Of a stretch of 64,000 bases of DNA, positions 24,301 to 36,300 are shown piece by piece. A model generated the notes under the pieces. It was not told the origin of the DNA. It saw nothing but the letters and a program-made list of their open reading frames with translations, and did no database searches. Numbering within the stretch: position 1 is the first letter of the stretch; every line of letters begins with the position of its first letter. Source of the DNA: Stomoxys calcitrans (taxonomy: Eukaryota > Arthropoda > Insecta > Diptera > Muscidae); contig NC_081555.1 in NCBI RefSeq assembly GCF_963082655.1, forward strand, positions 147,833,551 to 147,897,550. Direction: 5' to 3'. Both the position numbers and the translations under genes were made by a program.

Positions 24301-27300
24301 CCGACAACGTCCTTGGAGAACGACCGCCTCCCATTGCACCTGAAGAAATTTACCTCTCCCAGCAAACCAGAGTAGTTCTGGCTCAATTACATTCCAGCAG
24401 ATGCAGCCGCCTCAACTCCACATGGCAAGGAATGATGCCGATGTGCAAGATGTATGCCCGATTGTGACCAGAGGCCACATGATACACGTCACGTGTTTAA
24501 CTGCCCAGCCAGACCCACTCGTCTCAGACCCAGCAGCCCATCTTAGTCGCAGATTTCCTGGATCTTGACACTCAACAGAATCAAGCAGACGAAAGATAGA
24601 GCACAAAAAACTGCTTCAACAACTAGTTTGAGAAGTTTTAACATGGCTGGTTACCTTACAAATGTTATCAGCTTTTGTAAGGGGATAACCACCGCTGAAA
24701 ATTAGTTTCTGATGTTCACGCTGGGATCTGAACCCAGACCTACGGCTTCATAAGTGGGCATGCTTACTTTTGATAAAAATGTTCTTTAAAATTTGTCTTT
24801 GAAGAAAAGTATATTGAAATTTTTGTCTTTGGCAAAATTTTCATTGAAATTTTGTCTTTGGAAAAATTTTCATTGAAATTTTGTCTGTTTGCGCTTTTTG
24901 TTTATAGAGAAAATTGGGCCAACCACCAAGGGGTTTGGTAATGCTACCACTATCACTATAACGATTTATATTGAGATACATAAACAATTTGTTCATTTTG
25001 AGGTATTTAAGTTCGTCAACAATAGCTGGTTGTGATTTTTCAGTCAAATATAAGGCAATCACACTGCTAAGAAATGACCAAAATAGCAAAGATTACCTCA
25101 TTTGAATATACCCAATTGGCAAGAGACTTTGCAAGATCTAATTTTAGCACTTCCCGATGATCAAATGCATTGAAAATTCAATGTCTCTCAAAAAATTCTT
25201 ATTTAAGAGATAATTTCAAACGATAAACGATTCAAAGAAAACACGCACAACTCTTGAACAATTTAAAAGGGGACATTTTAACTCGGATAACAGAATGACG
25301 CCTACTTCAAGGATAAATACAAATTGAATTTTAATTGCCGCACTGATTATCTCTACAATGTTACACCCAAACACAATTCTGATTATCAATACAGACATTG
25401 GCTGGCTAGAAGCGTTGCATTTTACGCAATCTCCCCACAATTTATATTCAGGCGGCGCGTGAGAACTTTTATCGTCTCAAACAATCGTCTTCAATTAAAA
25501 TTCTCAGCCATAATTAGTAAACTAGAGAGGCAATTATCTTTGGGAACGTGCTCTGCGACAGGTGTGAACATCGACAGGCAAGACAGCACGTGTATCTAAC
25601 ATGACTATCAGAAGCAATTGGCTCAAGTTGAAAATACAGATGTTTTGTACTTCTGGCTTGGCTCTAGCGATCGCACTCTGAAGCACCTCATCAATGGATT
25701 TTAATTACAAATATTTTTTTTTTTTATTTTACAAAAAAAAATGTGTTTCTGGATTAAAGTGCACTTTTCGGAAAATATGGAAATAGTGAAAGTGCATTGT
25801 TAGAATGTTACTAGGTTTCATACATTCACGTTTTGTGGAAGGCTTGCGCTGTTCTGTTTGCATAAAATCTGCAATTAACGACTGCTTATGATAAGGCAAT
25901 AAATATCGATAAAATAAAGACGTGCTTACAGTAACTGCTTGGCAACAGTCATTTCAATAATGACATCACATTTGCTGAAGACATTTCTGAGTAGCTTAAA
26001 CTCTTAGGGAAGACTGCTAGCTATGTCGTCCTATTTTCACTTCTAAAGCTCTAAAAATCGCATTTACTAAATGATCTTGTCAAAATTTGGCACAACGTTT
26101 TCCTCTACAGCTAACACAGTGTGAACGGAGTATGCCCGTAATCGGTTCAGATTTAATTTAAAATTTTGCACGTTTTCCTCTACGTCCAATCTTTACAAAA
26201 TTTGGCACATACTCCTCTATTGATATTTTCATTGAATTTAATGGAGATCAAGATATTCGAGGGCGGTCCAAAAAGGAGCCGACCTAATAAAGAAAACACA
26301 AAACAAGTAAGAAGGCGGGCCGAACTTTGGATACCCACCACCTCGGGTATATAAAGGGTGATTTTTTTGGGGTTAGGATTTTCATGCATTAGTATTTGAC
26401 AGATCACGTGGAATTTCAGACATGGTGTCAAAGAGAAAGATGCTCAGTATGCTTTGACATTTCATCATGAATAGACTTACTAACGAGCAACGCTTGCAAA
26501 TCATTGAATTTTATTACCAAAATCAGTGTTCGGTTCGAAATGTGTTCATTCACCGTATCACAGATCGGTTCAGATTTGGATATAGCTGCCATATAGACCG
26601 ATCTTCAAATTTAGGGTCATAGGCCCATAAAAGCTATATTTATTATCCGATTTTGTTAAAATTTGGGACATTGCGTTGTCTTAGGCCCTCCGACGTCCTC
26701 CGTTAATTTGGCTCAGATCGGTCTAGATTTGGATATAGCTACCATATAGACCGATCCTCCGATTTTAGGTCTTAGGCTCATAAAACACGCATTTATAGTC
26801 CGATGTCGCCGAAATTTGGGACAGTGAGTTAGGTTAAGCCCCTTGACATACTTCTGCATTATCGCACTGATCGGTCTAGATTTGGATATAGCTGCCATAT
26901 AGACCGATCTCTCGGTTTTAGGTTTTGGGGCCATAAAAAGCGCTCTTATTTCCGATGTTGCCGAAATTTGGGACAAAGAGTTAAGTTAAGCCCCTCCACA
27001 TATTTCTGCTATAGGACATAAGGTATGAGTTTTGCACCGGATTTTGACGGAAGGTGGTTTACATATATACCCGAGGTGGTGGGTATCCAAAGTTCGGCCC
27101 GGCCGAACTTAACGCCTTTTTACTTGTTTGTAATGGAAGAGGCACATTCCGGAGTGCCTTCACCGCATGCTTGTGGTCCGTGCCGGGATTGAGAAAAAAC
27201 CCCGGAACCTGGTTCTGTTCGGTTAACCAGAACCGCCTCCATCATCGGTCGGTGTCGGTGAGGTGTGACCGGTGCATGGAGTGGGTACTTCTTTGATCTT

Positions 27301-30300
27301 GCTCTGCCCTAACATCACTACGGGAGTATAGTCACACTGAATGTGTTGCAAGGTGCTGTGCGAACATAGGCAGCAGTGGGTCACAAGAGTCGCCGACGCC
27401 GCCTTCTGCGCCCTCTTCGTCGGACCATGTGACATGGGGTATATAAGATTCGACCCGGCCGAACTTAGCACGCTTTTACTAGTTTGTAATTAAATTTCAA
27501 TGGTCTGAGAGGCAAGATCGACGAGTTGGAGGACTTTTTGAATCGGAAGAACATATTGGTTCCAGCGATCCAAGAGACAAAACTGACAAAAACCTGCAGC
27601 TTGCACAATTGTCACGGATACAATGTGCTACGGTATGGAGGTGGGAGATTGTCCATCGTGATATACCATTCCGTGCAATGTAGACCCATCTCGCATGCGC
27701 CTGGCGCTAGTGACCCCTACATGGAGTGCGTGGGGAAGGCAGTCAAGACCAGTACGTAAGGATCGCTTAAGAAATGGAGGTGCGAGATTGGCCATCGTGA
27801 TACAGCATTCCGTGCAGTGTAGACCCATCTCGCCTGCTCCTGGAGCTAGTGACCCCTACATGAAGTGCGTGGGGATAGCAGTCAAGTCCAGTACATATCG
27901 CCGGTTGGTAGTTGTGGCCAAGTTAATGGCCAGGCTTACAATTACAAGCCAGACATAAGTGGGCTTCTATCTGGTCATAATCGTCTGATTCGAGGAGACT
28001 TTAATGCGCATCACGTTATATGGTATACTTCCCTAGATAAAAAACAGCGGGACATAGCTTTGGCAGAGCAGATTGAGAGCTGCACGTTTTGCACGGTGAA
28101 TGAGGATACCCCCACTTGGATTACGAGGAGGCGTAGCTGCTCGCCAGACATTTTCATAGCATCCCCTGATCTCCTGAGTGACATTGCCTGGCAAACCGTC
28201 ATTTCTTTGGGATCGGAGTACCTTTCCATAAATCTCACCATCGACCGACCGCTCGACTTCATAACCTCTGAGCGCCGAACGTTTATCAATCAAAAGAAGG
28301 CCGATTGGGTTGGGGTTTCAGACAGTACACCATTCGCCGCTTCAGTGAACTGACACCCTCCTAAAATGAGGTACTTGCCGAGAGGAAATTCCGAGACATC
28401 GTTAACGCTGCAGCCGCTGGCTTTATACCAGCCGTTCGCTTTATACCAACCGATCTATACCCCAGGCAGTGGTACTCACAGACGAGCGTAATGGGATTCG
28501 TTACACGGACCCCACTAACCCCAGAATCAGTGAGGTGAATCTGGAAATTTAGAGGGTACTCAACGAACATAAGCGGAATTTGTGACTGGAACACTTGAAG
28601 CAATGTAACTTAAGTACCGTAACTCGGAGTACAACCTGGCGGACCTCTTTCGATTGGTCATGGTTACATCGCCAAAAGTGACTGAGGTCCTGTCGTCCCG
28701 TCTACCGGGGTTCAAGAGTGACTTAACAGTAGATCACATTAAGGCAAGTTGTGAGCCACTCTCAAACCCCGGTAGACGGGACGACAGGACCTCAGTCACT
28801 TTTGGCGACGTAAGCGTAACCAATCCAAAGAGGTGCACCAGGTTGTTCAACGGTCAATTTATTGAGCATCCCGAGAGTGACAGGGCTAGGAGGAGAGCCA
28901 TTCATAGTATCAGTGGTCTCCGAGCCGAAGAACAAAAATGCAAATTTTGCCCATGAACACTCTACTAAAGAATAGGGGCAAACTTCTCACATATGAACGA
29001 GTGCAGTCCGATTCAGGTTTAAGTTCAATGATAAGGACCTCCTTTTTATAGCCCAGTCCGAACGGCGTGCCGCAGTGCGACGCCTCATTCGAGAGAAGTC
29101 TTACATGGCATAGTACCTCACAAATGTTGCCAGCATTGGAAGGGAAAACCACTTCTGAAAATTTTTTCTGATGGACTCGCTAAGATTTGAACCCAGGCGT
29201 TCAGAGTCATAAGCGGACAGCTAACCTCTGCACTACGGTGGCCTCCTCCGAACGAGTGCAGTCCGATTCAAGTTTAAGTTCAATGATAAGGGCCTCCTTT
29301 TTATAGCCGAGTCCGTACGGCGTGCCGCAGAGTGACACCTCTTTCGAGAGAAGTCTTACATGGCATAGTACCTCACAAATGTTGCCAGCATTAGAATGGG
29401 AAAATCACAGCTGACCCTTTTTTCTGATTTTCTCGCTAAGATTCGAATCCAGGCGTTCAGCTTCATAGGCGGACATGCTAACCTCTGCACTACGGTAGAG
29501 TCCTCCGAATCGAAGAACAGCTATCACAATTTACCGTTGACAAAGTTACGAATGTCATCCGTGGCGCCAAATCATCCCAGGCGTTGGGCCCCGAAGGAAT
29601 CTTTACACTGATGCTGAAGAATCTGGATCAACCTGGAGTCGAGAATCTTACGACTGTCCTCAACATGTCTTTGAACACTCTTATAGTAGCCGATGTCTAG
29701 AAGATGGGCAGAGTGAATCCGCTACTGAAGCCTGGAAAGTATCCGATTTAAGGGGAGCCGTACAGACCGATCACCCTTTTCTCACCAGTAGCCTAAACGC
29801 TCGAGGGCCTACACCTCCCGAGCCCCGTTGGGCTATCTATCCTCCATTCCAACCCCCTCCAGACGGCATAGAGATCGTATTATATGCAGACGGTTGTAGG
29901 ATAATGACATCAAGCCCCCCACCCATTGATGACATCTGCGATAGGTTCAACATTTACCTCAACGAACTTGCCTCACATTTCGCTGCAAGAAATCTGAAGA
30001 TATCTGCCATTAAATCGTCAGCCACATTGTCCACTACATACACGCATGAGGTGCGTGGGTAGCTGAAAGTGATGGTGTCCCAAAATACTTGGTGTCACAT
30101 TTGACATCTCTTACAAATTCTCCTCATATACCATAGCAATTTGCGATAAAGTCAAAAGTAGAAACAAGGTCCTCAAGTCTCATGCCGGCAAGTGGTTGAG
30201 GTGCTGACCAAGAAACATTGTTGACCACATACAAAGCAATTGGCCGCTCAGTGGTAAGTAATGCGGCGCCAGTGTGGTCCCTTCAGCTCTGTGACACGCA

Positions 30301-33300
30301 GTGGAATAATATTCAGATCTGTCAAAATCCCGCCCTTCGAACTGAGACGGTATCCACCTGGTCCTGCGCTACAAGAGAGAACCTCTAAATCAAGCGGCGT
30401 ATCAAGTGAGACTAGACAACATTCATGAAGACACGGTAGCAGATGCAGTGAATAGGAATAGCTATCGGGTGAATGTGATGCTTGGAGAATGTCCGATTCC
30501 CATTACACCTGAAAAACTGAACCCCCTGCAAACCAGAGTAGTTCTGGTTCAATTACGATCCGGCCGATGCAGCTGCCTCAATTCCTACAGAGCAAGGATT
30601 GATGCCAACGTGCCGGATGTATGTCCCGTTTGAGACCTGGGACCACACGACACACGTCACCTGTTTATCTACCCAGCCAACTCGACTCGTCTCAGGCCCA
30701 GAACCCTCTGGACGCACCCCATCTTAGACGCAGTGTTCCTGGATCTGAACATTCAACAAAAGAGATCAAGCGACGTATCAAGTGGACCTAGACAACAATC
30801 ATGCAGACACGGCAGTAGGTGCCGGGTGAATGTGGTCCTTGGAGAACGACCGCCGTCCCATTACACCAAACCAGAGTATTTCTGGCTCAATTACGATCCG
30901 GCAAATGCCGCTGCCTTAATTCCTGCAGAGCAAGGATTGATGCCAACGTCCCGATTGAGACCAGGGACCATACCAAACACGTCACCTATTTAAATAACCA
31001 GCCAGACCCACTCGTCTCAGACCCAGATCCCTCTGGACGCATCCCATCTTAGTCGCATAATTCCTGGATCTGGAAATTCAACAGAATCAAGCAGACGAAT
31101 GATAGAACACAATACATTGCAACAACAACAACAACCTCGATTAAAATTTTCCAGCGATTTTCTTTGTCTTCACTACCCTTTTTGAAGTAACAACCGCAAC
31201 TACCATATTTTCATTACTGGGATTGCAGCCATAGGCCATATCAGTTCATATTTAGATATATGTAGCTGACATACATATAAACCGCTCTGGGATCTTGACT
31301 TCTTGCAAACTCTAGATGGCGCAGTTCTATCAGATTTGGCAGAATGTTTGTACGAGGTGGCAATAACTGCCATATAAACCGATCTCGGTTGACGTCTTGA
31401 GCCACTGGGGTGTGCAATTATTATCCGATTTGGCTGAATTTTTGCATAAAATCTTTTGTTTCGACTTCCAACAGTAATGTCAAGAATGCTTCAAATCGGT
31501 TCGTACCCTGATGAAGCTCACCTTAATATAAACCGTGCTCCTGATTATATGTCTTGAGCCAACAGAGGTCGTAATCCTTATCGTATTTGACTTACATTAT
31601 GTACAACGACTTCTCCAATGACCTTCAACATGCATGCCAAATATGGTCAGAATAGCCTATTACCTGATACAGCTCCCATATAAACCGATCTACCAATATT
31701 AGTTCTTGAGTCCATATTTGTTTGCATAATGACTTCTACTATAGTCTCCAACATCTAAACCAAGTATGTTCCGAATCGGCCCATATCCTTATATAGCTCC
31801 AATAACATGGCAATTTTCATTAATTATCCTTTGTTTGTTCATAAAGAGATAAAGGATAAAAAACTTGACAAATGCGATCCACTTTTTGGGTTGCCCAAAA
31901 AGTAATTGCGGATTTTTTAAAAGAAAGTAAATGCATTTTTAATAAAACTTAGAATCACTTTAATCAAATATACTTTTTTTACACTTTTTTTCTAAAGCAA
32001 GCTAAAAGTAACAGCTAATAACTGACAGAAGAAAGAATGCAATTACAGAGTCACAAGCTATGAAAAAATTTGTCAACGCCGACTGTATGAAAAATCCGCA
32101 ATTACTTTTTGGGCAACCAATAGATTCGGCCCTCCCGCACTTAGAACACTTTTACTTGTTTCTTGTCATTTTCTAGCACACTTTTATTATCATAGCAACG
32201 ATCGGGTTCCTTGCAATAGCTATTAAATTTTACTGCTTATATAATTAAAGATAGAGTAGTTCTCCAAAGACGTTGTGAAACTCTCTATACGATCATATAT
32301 TACAGACAGTGACATCAGAAGAAGTTTTTATAAAGGCTATAAACACTCTTTTTATTAAATCATGGAATCATGAGGTGGTTTGAACACGTGAGTGTTATTA
32401 ACTCGAAATTCACATTCACGTCCATAACAATCTGAATATGGATGATAAATTTCTCTTTGCGCCCATCGCATAGCTACAAAAGTAGTCAATATGGTCAAGA
32501 AATAAATACGAGTTAACACCAGACTTGCTCCGGATCATGTATTTAAGAGTGAGAGGCCAGTTATACTCGGAATAATAACAAATTTTCAACGCCAATCTAA
32601 CTAAAAAATGCCACAAATGAAACCATATGTGGCAAGTATCTTCAAGGTCATGAGAGAAACCGTTGAACAAAATTTCACCCAAATCGGATAATGCGCCCTC
32701 TAGAGGCTCAAGAAGTCAATATCCCAGATTGGTTTATATGACAGCTATATCAGGTTATGAACCGATTTGAGTCATACTCAGTACAGTTGTTGGAAGTCAT
32801 AACAAAACATTTCGTGCCAAATTTCAGCTAAATCGGATAGGAAGTGCGCCCTCTAGAGGCTCAATAAGTAAAAAAGGGAGATCGGGTTATATGGGAGCTG
32901 CATCAGGCTATAGACCGATTCAGACCATATTCGACACGTATGTTGAGGGCCATGGGAGAAATTGTTGTACAAAATTTCAGCCAAATCGGATAACAATTGC
33001 GCCCTCTAGAGGCTCAAGAAATCAAAATCCCAGATCGGTTTATATGACAGCTATATCAGGTTACGAACCGATTTGCACCATACTTAGTACAATTGTTGGA
33101 AGTCATAACAAAACATTTCATGCCAAATTTCAGCTTAATCGGATAGGAAGTGCGCCCTCTAGAGGCTCAAGAAGTAAAAAAGGGAGATCGGTTTATATGG
33201 GAGCTGTATCAGGCTATAGACCGATTCAGACCATATTTGACACGTATGTTGACGGCCATGGGAGAAATTGTTGTACAAAATTTCATCCAAATAGGATAAG

Positions 33301-36300
33301 AATTGCGCCCTTTATATGCTCAAGAAGTCAAGACCCTAGATCAGTTTATATGGCAGCTATACCAAAATATGGGCCGATTTGGCCCATTTATAATCCCAAC
33401 CGACCTACACTTATAAAAAACTAGCTGGAACGGGCCCCTCTGCTGCGCCTTCTTTAACTTTATATGAAACAAAATTTTCCTTGGAATATTTATTTTCGGC
33501 AATTAAAGAGCTTTTGGTGAAATACCATGCTACGAAAATAGTATATCGCTTGACAATCCCATATAATCTTGATTGGTGAACGAATTCAAGTTTGGATGTA
33601 AGGTATACTCCATTCTTAAAATACTTTATTTCCGACCAATATTCTCATGATTTCTGATTTAGGGGTGTTTTCGGGGGTGAGGTGGTCTCCTAGACACTTG
33701 GCTCTGAAAAATATCGGCATCGTGCTCTTCTCTCAAATTCCATTTATTTAAACCCCAAATTGCCATTGGCGTTTGGGGGAGTTTACAGGATAAGGCGTCT
33801 CCCAAACACATGGTCCCAAATTGGTTATCAAATTCGTTTTCTAATCTCAAATACCTTTTATTTGAGCCATATATTGGCATGGTCGAAAAATTTTTACCCT
33901 TTGGGGGTGTTTTGGTGAAGGGGTGATGCCTTAAATACATGGTCCTACATTTGGATATCAAAAAATTTTTCTTTGAGGGGTATTTTGGGAAAGGGGTAGA
34001 CCCATAGAAAATTGGTACCGAAAGTGGGTATCAATTCTTGCTCTACCCCCCAATACCTTCTATTTAAGCCCCACATTGACATTGTCGGTAAATATGCCCG
34101 ATTTATGGGTGTTTTGGGAAGTGGGATGGTCCCCCAATCACTAAGCCCCTGCTCTATTCTTATATATTTGAACCCCATATTGCCATTGGCCTCAAAATTG
34201 GATAACAAATTCGTTTTCTAATCTCAAATACTATTCACTTTAACCCCTTATTGCCAAATCCAGCAAATATGTCCGGTTTGGGTATGGGCCCTAAAAACTA
34301 TGAATATCGAGCTCCACTTTGTTGAAGGCCTAAACTGTCTTGGTGAGCACATAAGTCCTACTTGGGGGTTGTTATGGTGGTGGGACGTCCCCTAGACCGT
34401 TAGTCCCTAATGTTGATGTCAGATTCATGGTCTACTCCCAAATACCTTTAATATGAGCCCCATATTTCCATAGTCGTCCAACATGACCAGTTTGGGGTGG
34501 TGGTTTGGGGGATGGGGCGGCCACTCAATGACTTGGCTTTGAAAATTTATATCAGATTTGTATTCTACTCTAAAATACCTTTTATTTGAGTCTCATATTG
34601 CAATAGTCAAACAAATACTTCCTATTTGGATGATGTTATGAGGGGTGGGGTGGCCCCATAGACACTTTTCTCAAACATTGATATCAGATTCGTGCTTTAC
34701 TTCCAAAGACCTTTCATTTGAGCCCTATATTGCTATGGTGGTAAATTTGTCTTCTTTGGGAGATGTTCTCGCGGATGGACGGCCCCCTTAAACACTTGGG
34801 CAGCCCCTCAAACACTTGGTCAGATTCGTATTCAACATTCAAATACCTTTCATTTAAGCCCCATATTGCCATGGTCAGTCAGTCAATAAGTCCTGTTTGG
34901 GGAAGGGGTGGACCCACAGAAACGTGGTCCCACATTTGGATATTAGATTCGTATTCGACTCGTAAATACCTTGAATCCCATATTGCCATGGTCGGCAAAT
35001 ATGTCCCATTTAGGGGTGTTTTGGGGATTGGGGTGGTCCTCTAAACACTTGGTCCGACAATTGGATATCAGATACGTTTTCTAATCTAAAATACCTTTCA
35101 TTTGAGTCCCATATTGTCGTGATTGGTGTGTATATATATTTGGTAGGTTTTGGGGTGGGGCGCCCTCTACGACCACCCCCACCCCCCCGGGTTCCCCCCA
35201 TCCGAAATTTTGGATACCAAATTTTTATTTGTAGGTTATTAAAAGAGAGCACACAAAATTTGGCTTAAATCACACCACCCATCTTCGAAATCTGGCGTTT
35301 CTGAGAATTAGGGTAAGGGGGAGGGTCCTCTCCCCCTTCAGATATCAAAAAGTACACCATCAATGAAAATTTCAAGAAAATCGGTTCAGCCGTTACTGAG
35401 TCTATAAGGAGCACACAAACAAACAAATCTATTTTTGATTTTTATACCCACCACCGAAGGATGGGGGAATATTCATTTTGTCATTCCGTTTGCAACACAT
35501 CGAAATATCCATTTCCGACCCTATAAAGTATATATATTCTTGATCAGCGTAAAAATCTAAGACGATCTAGACATGTCCGTCCGTCTGTCCGTCTGTCTGT
35601 TGAAATCACGCTACAGTCTTTAAAAATAGAGATATTGAGCTGAAATTTTCCACAGATTCTTTTTTAGTCCATAAGCAGGTTAAGTTCGAAGATGGGCTAT
35701 ATCGGACTATATCTTGATATAGCCCCCATATAGACCGATCCGCCGATTTAGGGTCTTAGGCCCATAAAAGCCACATTTATTATCCGATTTTGTTGAAATT
35801 TGGGGTAGTGAGTTGTGTTAGGCCCTTCGACATCTTTCGTCAATTTGGCTTAGATCGGTCCAGATTTGGATATAGCTGCCATATAGACCGATCCTCCGAT
35901 TTAGGGTCTAAGGCCCATAAAAGCCACATTTTTTATCCGATTTCACTAAAATTTGGGACAGTGAGTTGTCTTAGTCCCTTCGACTTCCTTCGTTAAATTC
36001 GCCTAGATCGGTTCAGATTTGGATATAGCTGCCATATACATCGATCCTCCGATTTATGATGTAAGGCCCATAAAAGCCACATTCATTATCCGATTTTGCT
36101 GAAATTTGGGACAGTGAGTTGTGTTAGGCCCTTTGACATATTTCTTCAATGTGGTCCAGATCGGTTTAGATTTGGATATAGCTGCCATATAGACCGATTT
36201 CTTGATTTATGGTTTTGGGCCCATAAAATGCTCATTCATTGTCCGATGTCGCCGAAATTTGGAACAGTGAGTTAAGTTAAACCCCTTGACATACTTCTGC

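Larger units (their letters stand above)
27129..28937 (+). pseudogene. Jockey-type LINE, second copy, 5' part
   Basis: Cys-rich WFCSVNQNRLHHRSVSVRCD near 27210, then the endonuclease (LRGKIDELEDFLNRKNILVP, IQETKLTKTC, TFCTVNEDTPTWITRR, DLLSDIAWQTVISLGS). It is riddled with stops and frameshifts. A DINE-A head fragment sits at 27432-27486, a 139-bp segment is tandemly duplicated (about 27626-27900), and 28644-28833 is an inverted duplication. A SINE pair interrupts it at 28938. Confidence 0.8.

Noticed and set aside
32891..33424. 177-codon open frame
   Set aside because: Same cause: A-type repeat units whose length is a multiple of three.
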